From Chitinophaga sp. MM2321 (GTDB taxonomy: Bacteria > Bacteroidota > Bacteroidia > Chitinophagales > Chitinophagaceae): a DNA stretch of 64,000 nt. The notes under the pieces are model-generated. The model had not been told where the DNA came from, ran no database searches, and was given only the letters and a program-made list of their open reading frames with translations. Below are positions 1-9,507 of the stretch, piece after piece; the first letter of the stretch is position 1; every line of letters starts with the position of its first letter. Location: assembly GCF_964033635.1 (NCBI RefSeq), contig NZ_OZ035533.1, positions 1,364,001-1,428,000 on the forward strand, given 5' to 3'. A program made the position numbers and the translations under genes.

Positions 1-417
1 GAAGAAGGTATCGTTCCTGGTGGTGGTGTTGCTTACATCCGCGCTATCGAATCCCTGGAAAAACTGAAAGGTGATAACGAAGACGAACAAACTGGTATCG
101 TGATCGTTAGACGCGCCCTGGAAGAGCCACTGCGCCAGATCACTGCTAACGCAGGTATCGAAGGTTCTATCGTAGTACAGAAAGTGAAAGAAGGTAAAGC
201 CGATTACGGTTTTAACGCTCGCACAGAAGTATACGAAAAATTACTCGCTGCCGGTGTTATCGATCCAACTAAAGTAAGCCGTATTGCACTCGAAAACGCT
301 GCATCCATCGCTGGTATGCTGCTGACTACCGAATGTGTGATCGCTGACAGACCAGAACCTAAATCTGCTCCTGCTATGCCAGGTGGTGGTGGTCACGGTA
401 TGGGTATGGATTACTAG
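1..417 (+). CDS. groEL: Chaperonin GroEL, C-terminal part (5' end outside window)
   Basis: The reading frame is open from the first base and ends at the TAG at 415-417, so only about the last 138 residues of the roughly 545-residue chaperonin are present. The visible part matches the GroEL equatorial domain: [12 protein letters not shown] at the start, then [11 protein letters not shown] and AGIEGSIVV. It ends in the Gly/Met-rich tail ([11 protein letters not shown]) that projects into the folding cavity. GroEL forms a cytosolic double-ring ATP-dependent folding machine with GroES, whose gene would be expected upstream, outside this window. A strong intrinsic terminator follows at about 439, so the operon ends here. 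Identification is secure. Confidence 0.97.
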   Translation, partial: EEGIVPGGGVAYIRAIESLEKLKGDNEDEQTGIVIVRRALEEPLRQITANAGIEGSIVVQKVKEGKADYGFNARTEVYEKLLAAGVIDPTKVSRIALENAASIAGMLLTTECVIADRPEPKSAPAMPGGGGHGMGMDY

Positions 418-438
418 TCATCTATATTATTATCATAG

Positions 439-476
439 AAAACTCCTGCAGGCTTATGCCTGTCAGGAGTTTTTTT
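439..476 (+). terminator. Intrinsic terminator of groEL
   Basis: AACTCCTGCAGGC and GCCTGTCAGGAGTT form a long stem with a short loop, followed by a run of T. It begins about 22 nt after the groEL stop and precedes no other + strand gene for 90 nt, so it should end the groE transcript. Confidence 0.85.
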
Positions 477-564
477 ATACAGAAATATCTGTACAACTGT
501 AACTTTACAGGCCACCCTCCGTTAAATAAACGGTACAGCCGTGACCGACCATAAAATATTGCAG

Positions 565-1053
565 ATGAACATGATTTTTAAAATAACTGCTGCCTGCCTG
601 CTTATATGCTGCTTCGCCTGTTCCAAAAGCAATGATATGCCCCTTGGAGCCGATGCCATGGAAAGCGTGAAGTCAGAAACAAGTATCCAGGCCTATCTCT
701 TCGCACATAATGAAGTGGCAGAACGTGATCCATCGGGTGTTTACTACAGGATCCTGACCCCGGGAGACAGCATTCACTTCCCTAAACCTACTTCTGTTGT
801 ATATGTAAAGTATTCCTATCAGCTTACCACTGGTGCCATAGTGGCCACCTCTTTCGATGTGACCAACTTCAATAACCGCCAACTAAAAAACCATATACCC
901 GGCTGGCAGATTGGGCTGCAAAAAATTTCCAAAGGAGGTAAAATAAGGTTGTATATTCCGCCTGCCCTGGCATTCGGATCTATCGGCGTCCCTAACGTGG
1001 TGCCTCCCGATGCCATCCTGATTTCAGAAGTGGAACTGGTAGATATTAAATAG
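565..1053 (+). CDS. FKBP-type peptidyl-prolyl isomerase, probable lipoprotein (first of two)
   Basis: This is a predicted envelope FKBP-type prolyl isomerase that would help fold exported proteins. The N-terminus is a hydrophobic signal segment ending in a Cys (LLICCFAC followed by SKSND), as in lipoproteins, though the lipobox is not a textbook one. The C-terminal half carries FKBP landmarks: GWQIGL, LYIPPALAFG and the closing VPPDAILISEVEL. The usual FDSS-like stretch reads SFDVTN, so the active-site loop deviates from canonical FKBPs. A GTG at 541 is in frame, but the ATG codons at 565 or 571 give a tidier signal peptide; I chose 565. It lies in tandem with a paralogue at 1115. Family assignment is confident; enzymatic activity is not. 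Confidence 0.85.
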   Translation: MNMIFKITAACLLICCFACSKSNDMPLGADAMESVKSETSIQAYLFAHNEVAERDPSGVYYRILTPGDSIHFPKPTSVVYVKYSYQLTTGAIVATSFDVTNFNNRQLKNHIPGWQIGLQKISKGGKIRLYIPPALAFGSIGVPNVVPPDAILISEVELVDIK

Positions 1054-1114
1054 GATTGTTTATTTTCATCATCATTATATTATCAAACAAAATAGTAACC
1101 GTAACAGTAACCGT

Positions 1115-1591
1115 ATGAAGAGAGTATTTTTGTTGGGAGGATTATTTCTGATTTTTCTTGCCGCCTGTTCAAAGAAGGATTCTGCACCCGCTTTTGATGA
1201 ATATGCCCAGTTTCTTTTAGATAGCGCAAAAATTAGCACCTACCTTACTGCTAACAATATCACCGCTACCCACGAAGCAAACAGTATTTTTTACAGGATC
1301 ATAGATAGTGGAGATGTTAACCTGAAACCTACACGTACCAGCAATATTACCATCGCTTACCTGGGAACCCGGCTGGACGGGAGCGGATTTGACTCCAGCA
1401 AATCAGCTAATTTTGATCTGAACAGATTAGTAACCGGCTGGCAGATCGGGATTCCCCTGATTGGTAAAGGCGGTCATATCCAGCTTTACCTGCCATCTTA
1501 TTTCGCCTACCAGCAGTACGGACAAGGAGCTATAGCCCCTAATACGCCGCTTGTATTTGATATTAAGCTGATAGACTTTATCAATAAATAG
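1115..1591 (+). CDS. FKBP-type peptidyl-prolyl isomerase lipoprotein (second of two)
   Basis: This is a second small FKBP-like lipoprotein, 158 residues, 61 bp after its paralogue. Residues 1-18 form a classical lipoprotein signal (FLIFLAAC, lipidated Cys18, then SKKD), so it should sit in the periplasm or outer membrane. FKBP signatures are LDGSGFDSSK (the FDSS motif is intact here), GWQIGIPLIGKGG and LYLPSYFAYQQYG, ending in APNTPLVFDIKLI. Both copies share an N-terminal spacer with a conserved FYRI/YYRI segment, which suggests tandem duplication. The gene ends 5 nt before a large palindrome. Confidence 0.9.
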   Translation: MKRVFLLGGLFLIFLAACSKKDSAPAFDEYAQFLLDSAKISTYLTANNITATHEANSIFYRIIDSGDVNLKPTRTSNITIAYLGTRLDGSGFDSSKSANFDLNRLVTGWQIGIPLIGKGGHIQLYLPSYFAYQQYGQGAIAPNTPLVFDIKLIDFINK

Positions 1592-1592
1592 C

Positions 1593-1699
1593 TTTATTTA
1601 GTCATTTAATTATTTAGAGATTTGATTATTTAGTTTCAGGAGAGATCTTGTTCTGAGACTAAATAATCAAATCTCTAAATAATTAAATGACTAAATGAT
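1593..1699. repeat. Long intergenic palindrome R1 (38-bp perfect arms)
   Basis: Arms at 1597-1634 and 1658-1695 are perfect reverse complements, with a 23-nt loop whose ends (TTCAG/CTGAG) extend the stem further. It begins within 5 nt of the preceding stop codon. The outer 32 nt (1593-1624) are identical to 25468-25499 in palindrome R4. Confidence 0.95.
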
Positions 1700-1734
1700 T
1701 AATGGCCTAATTTTACAGGCAAATCAATCAGGTA

Positions 1735-3162
1735 GTGGCACACGAATGTATTTCCGTATTCGATATCTTTAAGATTGGCGTTGGCCCTTCGAGTTCTCAC
1801 ACTTTAGGCCCCTGGCGGGCAGCCCTGCGTTTTTTACAGGGATTGGAAACTGCCGGAAAACTGGAAACCGTTACGAAAGTGCAGGTGCTTTTATACGGTT
1901 CACTTGCCAAAACAGGCCATGGTCACGGTACTGATATTGCCGTACAGCTGGGGCTTTGCGGCGACGACCCCGTTACCTTTGATGTAAATCAGATTACCCC
2001 TAAAATAGATACCCTCCGCCGCACACGTAAAATGTTGCTGGGAGGGAAATATGAGATCGATTTTGATCCGGTAGAAGATATTGACTTTCTCTTTGAAGAA
2101 TCTTTGCCTTTCCATCCCAATGCACTCGTTTTCCTGGTCACCTTTGCCGATGGCGATACACGCGCATCTACCTACTATTCTATTGGTGGCGGCTTTGTGG
2201 TGCAGGAAGGTGAGATAAACGGCGGCGCATCAGATGTAGACCTGCCATTTCCTATTGATACAGCCAGGCAACTCCTGCAATGGTGTATTAAAACCGGCTA
2301 CAGTATTTCTGAACTGGTTATGGAAAATGAACAGGCCTGGCGCACGGAAGCGGAAACCCGCAGCGGGGTGCTGGATATCTGGCGCGTTATGCAGGAATGC
2401 ACTTTTCGTGGATGCCATACCACCGGCGAGCTTCCCGGCGGATTAAAAGTAGCGCGCCGCGCTGCTGCACTCAATAAAAAATTACTGAAAGGCCGTGCCT
2501 ATACTGACTATACTTCCTGGATCAATGCCATCCGTGAAGGTGGTCAACACTTCTCCTATACGCTGGACTGGGTCAGCTGTTTTGCGCTGGCCGTTAATGA
2601 AGAAAACGCCTCCTTCGGACGTGTAGTGACTGCACCAACTAACGGTGCTGCCGGCGTAATACCCGCCGTATTACAATACTTCATTGCTTTCTGCGATGGA
2701 TTTGAGGAAGACAAGATCCTGCAATTCCTCCTGACGGCTTCAGAAATAGGCAGCATTTTCAAAAAACGTTCCACTATCTCTGCCGCCATGGGCGGCTGTC
2801 AGGCTGAAATAGGAGTGTCTTCCGCGATGGCTGCTGCCGCCTTGACAGAATGCCTGGGTGGCTCACAACGCCAGGTACTCATGGCAGCAGAAATAGCCAT
2901 GGAACATCACCTGGGTCTTACCTGCGATCCTATAGGCGGACTGGTACAGATCCCCTGCATAGAAAGGAATACAATGGGTGCCATCAAGGCTATCACGGCC
3001 TCGCAGCTGGCATTGCAAAGCAATCCGGAACTGGCAAAAGTTTCATTGGATGCTGTGGTGAAAACGATGTGGGAAACAGCTCTGGATATGAATTCAAAAT
3101 ACAAGGAAACCTCCGATGGCGGACTGGCAGTGAATATCCCTATCAGCCTGAGTGAATGCTGA
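1735..3162 (+). CDS. sdaA: L-serine ammonia-lyase (single-chain, iron-sulfur type)
   Basis: This enzyme deaminates L-serine to pyruvate and ammonia in the cytosol using an oxygen-labile [4Fe-4S] cluster instead of PLP. The 475-residue length fits the single-chain enzyme with an N-terminal beta domain and C-terminal alpha domain. [17 protein letters not shown] near residue 7 is the family hallmark. The alpha domain shows [26 protein letters not shown] and [17 protein letters not shown], whose cysteines are the likely cluster ligands. No ATG fits the start; the frame is closed upstream by TAA at 1708, so GTG at 1735 is used. It is transcribed alone, after the R1 palindrome. Confidence 0.96.
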   Translation: MAHECISVFDIFKIGVGPSSSHTLGPWRAALRFLQGLETAGKLETVTKVQVLLYGSLAKTGHGHGTDIAVQLGLCGDDPVTFDVNQITPKIDTLRRTRKMLLGGKYEIDFDPVEDIDFLFEESLPFHPNALVFLVTFADGDTRASTYYSIGGGFVVQEGEINGGASDVDLPFPIDTARQLLQWCIKTGYSISELVMENEQAWRTEAETRSGVLDIWRVMQECTFRGCHTTGELPGGLKVARRAAALNKKLLKGRAYTDYTSWINAIREGGQHFSYTLDWVSCFALAVNEENASFGRVVTAPTNGAAGVIPAVLQYFIAFCDGFEEDKILQFLLTASEIGSIFKKRSTISAAMGGCQAEIGVSSAMAAAALTECLGGSQRQVLMAAEIAMEHHLGLTCDPIGGLVQIPCIERNTMGAIKAITASQLALQSNPELAKVSLDAVVKTMWETALDMNSKYKETSDGGLAVNIPISLSEC

Positions 3163-3281
3163 TGTAGACATGACGGATGACGGTGTTGTGAGGGAGATTT
3201 TAAATATGATTATATAAAGAAAGAACTATATTTTCGTTGCTATACACTTCGATTCGCAATTTGTAATCCGTAATCCTTTTT

Positions 3282-6089
3282 ATGCGTTTTCTTCTCGGGT
3301 TCCTCCTGTTGTCACCTTTTTTCTTGTCAGCACAGCAATTTGGTGGAAACCCGCCTTCGCTGAAATGGCAACAGATAAACACAGATACCGTTCGGGTGAT
3401 CTTCCCCAAAGGGATGACCTTACAGGGTGAGCGGGTGGCTAATATTGTAGGATACCTGAATCGTTATACCCGCGCTTCTATTGGTAATCTTGAAAAAAAA
3501 GTAAACATTGTATTGCAGAATCAAACCATGCAATCCAATGGCTACGTACAGTTAGGCCCTTTCCGGTCGGAATTTTATCTTACTCCTTCTCCTTCTTCCT
3601 ACGATCTTGGCTCGCTTAACTGGATAGAGCAATTATCGCTGCATGAATACCGCCATGTATTGCAGAACATGAACTTCCGGCAGGGCGTGTCAAAAGTGTT
3701 TTCCTATCTCGGTGGAGAGCTGGGACAGGCAGCCGTCACCAACATTGCAGTACCTAACTGGTTCTGGGAAGGAGATGCCGTTATAAACGAAACGATCTTC
3801 AGTCCGCAGGGCAGGGGCAGGCTCCCGGCATTTTTTGATGGCTTCCGCGGACTATCACTGGCAGGTAAACAGTACGGCTATATGAAAATCCGGAACGGTT
3901 CCTACATTGATTTTATCCCGGATCATTATCCGCTGGGCTACCTGATGACTACTTATGGCCGCACACATTTTGGCAATGATTTCTGGAAAGATGTAACCAG
4001 CGATGCAGTCCGTTACCGCGGCATTTTTTATCCTTTCTCCCAAAGCCTGAAAAAAAGAACGGGTAAAAATGTAACCGCCTTTTATCAGGCCATGTTGCAG
4101 GAATACCAGCCGTTGTGGAATAAATACGCATCCCGGTCGGATACCACGCCGGCAGTGCCTTTGACGGCTGTTGCCAGACCCGTGACCAACTATAAATATG
4201 TATACGCCGCCGGTGAAAATGAATGGATTGTGTTGAAAGATGCCTATAATAAAGTACCCGGTATTTTCCGGTTGCATGCAAACGGCCGGGAAGAATTGCT
4301 GGTCAGACCCGGCATTGTTTACGACGACTTCTTCAGCTATAAAAATGGCCGCGTAGTATGGGCGGCAGCACGCTTTGATGTGCGCTGGAGCTGGAAAGAT
4401 TTTTCCGTCATCCGCGTTTTTGATAACGCTACCGGCACTACGAAAACAGTGTCGCCACGGGGAAAATTCTTTTCTCCTGATATCAGCAGCAACGGGCAAC
4501 AGGTGATCGTAGCGGCTACCACACCGGATTTGCAGTATAGTCTGCAACTGATCAACACCGCAACCGGGAAGATAGAAAAAGTATTACCCAACCCGGAGAA
4601 CTGGTATTATACCTATCCGCGCTTTACTGCGGACGATCAGTTTATTATCAGCGCCGTCCGCAACCAACAGGGTGAGATGGCAATGATCAAACAATCCCTG
4701 ACAACCGGTGAAACGGCCACCCTCACACCTTTCAGCTTTACCGTGCTGGGTACACCGGCTGTGAGTGGAGACACTGTTTATTTTACATCCGGTTATAAAG
4801 ATGTTAATAACGTATATGCGATCACGTTAGCTGACGGAAAAACCTATGAGGTAACAGACCGCGGCAACAGTGCCCTGCACATGGCAGTGGACCCGCAGCG
4901 TGACAGCCTCGTTTTCAGCGAGTTTACCATTAAAGGATATAAGCTGTATCATGCAGCACTGCATCCTATCGGCTGGCAGCAGGTAACTGTTGATAAACCG
5001 GCTCACAGCGCATGGTTGCAGCCACAGGAAGCTGATGGCGGCAACATCCTGGGCAAAGTATCACAGGATTCGCTGCCTGTAAAGAAGTACGCACAGTTTA
5101 CCCGGCCGTTTAACTTCCACAGTTGGGTGCCTTCCTTTAATGACCCGGATTATGGCATCTCGCTTATCGGAGAAAATATTCTGAATACAACGTCTACCAG
5201 TATCGGCTATACGTACAACAACAATGAGGGAAGTTCTGACCTGAATGCGTCTTTTACATTCGGTGGCTGGTTTCCATACCTCACTACCGGTGTGGACTAT
5301 ACGATAAACAGGAATGCGCTGATCAAAGACTCTGCACGTATTTACTGGAACGAGCTGGCATGGCATATCGGCTATAGTATTCCATTGAACTTGTCTTCCG
5401 GGCTATATAGCCGTGGGCTTACATTTGGAACTAATTATAATCTGCTGCACCGGTATCCGAACGGGAACTTTAAATTTGTTAACAACGACCTGCAATACCT
5501 CAGCAACAGGATCATTTTCAGCAACCAGCGAATCAAAGCAAAGCAACACATCTTTACGCATTTTGGTCAGTACCTGGCCTTGCAGTATAATCATTCCCTT
5601 GGGAACCCTTATGCAGAACAGTTTTACGGAAGACTGGATCAGTACCTGCCGGGGCTGTGGCCAAACCATAGCCTGGTATTACAGGCGGCTTACCAGGAAA
5701 AGGATAAGCTGTTTAATTACAGCTTCACCGACAATTTCGTATATGCGAGAGGGTATAATACACCTTTTTATAACCGTATTTACAAGCTGGCTGCCAACTA
5801 CCATTTACCACTGGCGTATCCTGACTGGGGCTTCGCACAATTGTTATACTTCAGTCGTATCAGGGCCAACCTGTTTTATGATTATAGTGTAGCGCATGAC
5901 TTTACGGTAAACAGGGATAACCGCTATGCTTCCGCCGGTACGGAATTGTTCTTCGATACCAGGATAGGAAATACGTTGCCATTCACCTTTGGCATGCGTT
6001 TCAGCCATCTATTTGACAGAGATCCGGTAGATAATGCGCAAAACCGGGTAGACTTTATCATTCCGATCCAGCAATTATTCAACTACTAA
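3282..6089 (+). CDS. Secreted gluzincin-like protein with beta-propeller and C-terminal barrel-like region
   Basis: This is a 935-residue exported protein of unknown substrate. A signal peptide (about residues 1-17, ending LSAQ) leads into a domain with HEYRH at 121-125, a perfect HExxH zinc motif, and WEGDA with Glu163, 38 residues later, as a likely third ligand. That is a gluzincin arrangement. The middle (about 270-560) has TolB/WD40-like strand repeats such as FFSPDISSNGQQVIV and YYTYPRFTADDQFIIS. The last 330 residues are aromatic and alternate like outer-membrane barrel strands. It is annotated from motifs only; peptidase activity is inferred. Its stop lies 2 nt from that of the convergent gene at 6092. 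Confidence 0.75.
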   Translation: MRFLLGFLLLSPFFLSAQQFGGNPPSLKWQQINTDTVRVIFPKGMTLQGERVANIVGYLNRYTRASIGNLEKKVNIVLQNQTMQSNGYVQLGPFRSEFYLTPSPSSYDLGSLNWIEQLSLHEYRHVLQNMNFRQGVSKVFSYLGGELGQAAVTNIAVPNWFWEGDAVINETIFSPQGRGRLPAFFDGFRGLSLAGKQYGYMKIRNGSYIDFIPDHYPLGYLMTTYGRTHFGNDFWKDVTSDAVRYRGIFYPFSQSLKKRTGKNVTAFYQAMLQEYQPLWNKYASRSDTTPAVPLTAVARPVTNYKYVYAAGENEWIVLKDAYNKVPGIFRLHANGREELLVRPGIVYDDFFSYKNGRVVWAAARFDVRWSWKDFSVIRVFDNATGTTKTVSPRGKFFSPDISSNGQQVIVAATTPDLQYSLQLINTATGKIEKVLPNPENWYYTYPRFTADDQFIISAVRNQQGEMAMIKQSLTTGETATLTPFSFTVLGTPAVSGDTVYFTSGYKDVNNVYAITLADGKTYEVTDRGNSALHMAVDPQRDSLVFSEFTIKGYKLYHAALHPIGWQQVTVDKPAHSAWLQPQEADGGNILGKVSQDSLPVKKYAQFTRPFNFHSWVPSFNDPDYGISLIGENILNTTSTSIGYTYNNNEGSSDLNASFTFGGWFPYLTTGVDYTINRNALIKDSARIYWNELAWHIGYSIPLNLSSGLYSRGLTFGTNYNLLHRYPNGNFKFVNNDLQYLSNRIIFSNQRIKAKQHIFTHFGQYLALQYNHSLGNPYAEQFYGRLDQYLPGLWPNHSLVLQAAYQEKDKLFNYSFTDNFVYARGYNTPFYNRIYKLAANYHLPLAYPDWGFAQLLYFSRIRANLFYDYSVAHDFTVNRDNRYASAGTELFFDTRIGNTLPFTFGMRFSHLFDRDPVDNAQNRVDFIIPIQQLFNY

Positions 6090-6091
6090 AA

Positions 6092-6574
6092 TTATTTGAC
6101 TGCTATTTTGAGCGGGGGCGCTTTGTAGAGCTTATCTCCGGTATACCGGATGATAATTTCATCAAAGTAAAGTATATCGCCTGTTTGTATGGTTTCTTTC
6201 AAACGGTTACTCCATAAGGGGGAGAGGCCGGGCGATTTAAAATTATCTCCGGTAAAATCTTTATAGACACCTGGTTGGCCGGTGGTGTCATTCAGGTAAG
6301 GCTGATGCTGTTCATAGGTGAAAGCAAAAGATATCACCGGGTAAGTGATATTTTTTTCGTCGCGTACTGCCAATGTAGAATCCAGCAGTTTGATCACCTC
6401 GCTTTTAGGAAGGGTATCGCTGAGAAAGAGGCCCCAGCTGCTGCGCAGCTTCATGGGTCTTTTATCGGTTGCCTGGGCTTTTACCGGTGGCGTGCTCTTT
6501 TTGCCGGATTGTGCCAATACCGGCGAAATGGCTGTCCCAAAAAAGAAAAGATAAATTAACAGGTGTTTCTGCAT
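6092..6574 (-). CDS. Secreted protein of unknown function
   Basis: A 160-residue protein with a signal peptide (LLIYLFFFGTAISPVLAQ) followed by a Lys/Pro-rich linker. I do not recognise the family with confidence. The C-terminus (GDILYFDEIIIRYTGDK...) faintly resembles the beta-rich C-terminal domain of the gliding/secretion protein GldM, which would suggest a small periplasmic Ig-like domain, but this is weak. It lies convergent with the gluzincin-like gene and downstream of valS on the same strand, separated from it by a terminator. Confidence 0.6.
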   Translation of the reverse strand: MQKHLLIYLFFFGTAISPVLAQSGKKSTPPVKAQATDKRPMKLRSSWGLFLSDTLPKSEVIKLLDSTLAVRDEKNITYPVISFAFTYEQHQPYLNDTTGQPGVYKDFTGDNFKSPGLSPLWSNRLKETIQTGDILYFDEIIIRYTGDKLYKAPPLKIAVK

Positions 6575-6588
6575 GATAGTTACCGGGA

Positions 6589-6623
6589 AAAAAACCGCCC
6601 GGTATAGTAACGACCGGGCGGTT
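6589..6623 (-). terminator. Intrinsic terminator of valS
   Basis: AACCGCCCGGT (6593-6603) pairs with ACCGGGCGGTT (6613-6623), a strong 11-bp GC-rich stem. On the minus strand it is followed by a T run (the A run at about 6588-6594). It starts a few nt after the valS stop, separating valS from the downstream gene. Confidence 0.85.
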
Positions 6624-6630
6624 GAAAAAA

Positions 6631-9288
6631 TTATAATGATTTTAAACTTTCCGATATCACGAGGATCTTTGCTTCTGCATCTGCCCTCTTCTGTCGTTCT
6701 GCTTCTACTACTTCCGGTTTGGCATTTTGTACAAAACGCTCGTTGGCCAATTTATTTTCTACCGACTTCAGGAAGCCTTGCTGATAGGCAAGATCCTTTA
6801 ACAGGCTTTCTTTTTGTGCCGCTGTATCCAGTACGGTTTCGGTACCCAGGTAAAATTTATCTTTCTGTATCACCAGGGTGATACAGCCTGGAACCGGCTC
6901 CTGTACATAGTTTACAGCTGTTGCATTCACCTGTTTGGCAATCATGCCTTCAATTTGTTTGAAAGCATTATCGTGTTTGGTTTCTATATGCAGTACAATC
7001 GGATCTTTTGGTTTGATCTGATTTTTGTTGCGTGCATCACGGATGCTGCTGATCACTTCCTTTGCCAGCGTACCTTCCAGCAGGGTAGCATGTACCGGTG
7101 CTGCCGGGCTGCTGAATTGCTTGATCATCAGGATATCATCAGCTGTACGTACTTTCAGTTGCTGGTATATTTCTTCTGTAATAAAAGGCATATACGGATG
7201 CAACAGCTGCATCAGTTGTTCAAAGAACCCGATTGTTTTATGGTATACAGCTGCTGGTATGGGTTGTTCAAAACCAGGTTTCACCCACTCCAGGTACCAG
7301 CTGCAGAAATCATCCCATATAAGGCTGTAGATAGCTTTCAGCCCTTCACTCAGGCGGAAGTCTTTGTGTAATGCTGCTACTTCTGTCTGTACTTCCTGCA
7401 GCCTGCTTTCAAACCATCTTACTGCAAAATCTGTTGCAGCAACATCGGCTGTATCTGCCGACTGGCGCTGTTCCCACATCTTCAGCAGTTTCAGGGCATT
7501 CCATATTTTATTACAGAAGTTACGGCCCTGCTCACAGCTGGCATCATCATATAACAGATCGTTGCCGGCAGGAGAGGAGATCATGATACCAAAGCGTACG
7601 GCGTCAGCGCCAAAGCTGTGGATCAGTTCCAGCAGATCGGGGGAATTGCCCAGCTGCTTGCTCATCTTGCGGCCTTGTTTATCACGCACCATACCGGTGA
7701 AATACACGTCGCTGAAAGGTTTCACTTCTTTAAATTCCAGGCCGGCCATGATCATGCGGGCCACCCAGAAGAAAATGATATCCTGTCCTGTTACGAGTAC
7801 AGAGGTAGGGTAGTAGTAATTGATGTCTTTATTGCCGGGACTGGAGATGCCGTTGAACACTTCCATGGGCCACAGCCAGGAAGAAAACCAGGTGTCCAGG
7901 CAATCTTCATCCTGTATTAGTTCGGCCGTAGTAATGATAATGTTCCTTTTTGCAAACTGCTGTACCGCTTCAGCAGCGGTGGCAGCTACTTCAAAGGAGC
8001 CGTCAGGGGTATACCATGCAGGTATTTGTTGTCCCCACCAAAGTTGACGGGAGATACACCAGTCCTTTACATTCTCCATCCAGTATTTGTAGGTGGCCAG
8101 GAAGCGGTCGCCGGGATGTATTTTTACATCACCTTCCATCACTGCGTCCAGTGCGGGTTTCGCCATGTCGGCCATCTTCACGAACCATTGGGTAGAGATG
8201 CGCGGTTCTACCACAGTGTCGGGGTTACGTTGACTGTAACCCAGGCGGGTAGTATATTCCTGCTCTTTTACCAGCAGATCTGCAGCTGCCAGGGCAGCTA
8301 TTACTTTCTTACGTGCGGTAAAGCGGTCTTCACCCACAAATATAATGGCGGCGGCACTGAGCGTACCATCATCGTTGAGCGTGTCTACTATTTCCAGGTT
8401 ATGTTTCAGCCCCAGGTTGTAGTCATTGATATCATGCGCCGGTGTTACTTTCAGGGCGCCGGTACCAAACTCCTTATCTACATAGGTATCAAATATGACC
8501 GGTACGCGGCGGTTTACCAGTGGTACGATGGCATAGTGTCCTTTCAGGTGCGCATATCTTTCATCTTCAGGATTTACGCAGATGGCAGTATCGCCCATGA
8601 TCGTTTCGGGGCGTTGGGTGGCAATGGTGATGAACTCACCGGTAGCTTTGCCTTCACTGTCAGTAACCGCATACTTTACATGATACAGTTTACCCTGCAG
8701 GTCTTTGTATTCCACTTCCTCATCGCTCAGGGCTGTTTTAGCCTTGGGGTCCCAGTTGATCATGCGGGCGCCGCGATAAATCAGTCCTTTATTATACAGA
8801 TCGATAAATACTTTGATGACAGCCTGGTAATAGTGGTCATCCATGGTGAAGGTAACCCGGTCCCAATCGCAGGAGCAGCCGAGTTTTTTGATCTGGTGAT
8901 AGATAATGCCACCATATTTATCTTTCCATTCAAAAGCATATTTCAGGAACTCTTCACGGGAGAGGGATGATTTCTCAATACCTTTTTCCCTTTTCAGCAT
9001 ATCTACCACTTTCGCTTCAGTAGCAATGGAGGCGTGATCGGAGCCCGGTACCCAGCAGGCGTTGAATCCGCTCATGCGGGCGCGGCGCACCAATATGTCC
9101 TGAACAGTTTCATTGAGCGTATGGCCCAGATGTAATACACCGGTAACATTTGGCGGGGGAATAACCACTGTAAAAGGTGGGCGGCCATCCGGTTCAGAAC
9201 GGAAATAACCATTGTCCATCCAATGCTTGTACCATTTTTCTTCAACCGTTGCAGGTAGGTAGTTTTTCGAAAGTTCCATGCTATTCAT
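6631..9288 (-). CDS. valS: Valine--tRNA ligase
   Basis: Charges tRNA-Val with valine in the cytosol and edits mischarged threonine. The protein has about 885 residues, standard for bacterial ValS. The class I signatures are visible: HLGH (HIGH motif) following PPPNVTGV near residue 50, and KMSKQ after DKQGR (KMSKS motif). TQRPETIMGDTAICV marks the editing domain, and a C-terminal coiled-coil arm is present (QKESLLKDLAYQQGF...). The first in-frame initiator is TTG at 9306, but ATG at 9288 (MNSMELSKNY) or 9279 is more likely; 9288 is used because a -7 element ends about 15 nt upstream. Confidence 0.97.
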   Translation of the reverse strand: MNSMELSKNYLPATVEEKWYKHWMDNGYFRSEPDGRPPFTVVIPPPNVTGVLHLGHTLNETVQDILVRRARMSGFNACWVPGSDHASIATEAKVVDMLKREKGIEKSSLSREEFLKYAFEWKDKYGGIIYHQIKKLGCSCDWDRVTFTMDDHYYQAVIKVFIDLYNKGLIYRGARMINWDPKAKTALSDEEVEYKDLQGKLYHVKYAVTDSEGKATGEFITIATQRPETIMGDTAICVNPEDERYAHLKGHYAIVPLVNRRVPVIFDTYVDKEFGTGALKVTPAHDINDYNLGLKHNLEIVDTLNDDGTLSAAAIIFVGEDRFTARKKVIAALAAADLLVKEQEYTTRLGYSQRNPDTVVEPRISTQWFVKMADMAKPALDAVMEGDVKIHPGDRFLATYKYWMENVKDWCISRQLWWGQQIPAWYTPDGSFEVAATAAEAVQQFAKRNIIITTAELIQDEDCLDTWFSSWLWPMEVFNGISSPGNKDINYYYPTSVLVTGQDIIFFWVARMIMAGLEFKEVKPFSDVYFTGMVRDKQGRKMSKQLGNSPDLLELIHSFGADAVRFGIMISSPAGNDLLYDDASCEQGRNFCNKIWNALKLLKMWEQRQSADTADVAATDFAVRWFESRLQEVQTEVAALHKDFRLSEGLKAIYSLIWDDFCSWYLEWVKPGFEQPIPAAVYHKTIGFFEQLMQLLHPYMPFITEEIYQQLKVRTADDILMIKQFSSPAAPVHATLLEGTLAKEVISSIRDARNKNQIKPKDPIVLHIETKHDNAFKQIEGMIAKQVNATAVNYVQEPVPGCITLVIQKDKFYLGTETVLDTAAQKESLLKDLAYQQGFLKSVENKLANERFVQNAKPEVVEAERQKRADAEAKILVISESLKSL

Positions 9289-9303
9289 AATAATATAAGT
9301 CTG

Positions 9304-9311
9304 CAAAAATA
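9304..9311 (-). promoter_or_regulatory. Candidate -7 element of valS promoter
   Basis: The minus strand reads TATTTTTG, a full match to the Bacteroidota -7 consensus TAnnTTTG, placed 15 nt before the valS ATG. No clear TTTG is seen at -33, so this is a partial match. Confidence 0.5.
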
Positions 9312-9507
9312 ACGGAGATTAGGCATAGATGGAAATTTAAAGGACAAGAATAGTTGCTGTAAAGCTGGATAAACAGTTATCCGGCAAAAAATACCAGATA
9401 ATAATTATTTGCTGCCAGATATCATTCCATGGAAAGCCCTTCCGGTAGTACTTACTATATTTTGCCTCAAATAGCATTTGAAAATTATTCATTAACTACC
9501 AAATACC

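Noticed and set aside
1593..1699. Insertion-sequence terminal inverted repeats
   Set aside because: The arms are only tens of bases apart with no transposase between, and the same applies to R2-R10; they are hairpin elements, not IS ends.
8026..8970. A 314-codon plus-strand reading frame opposite valS
   Set aside because: It lies entirely antisense to a certain aminoacyl-tRNA synthetase, has skewed aromatic-rich composition and no recognisable family; it is a shadow of valS.
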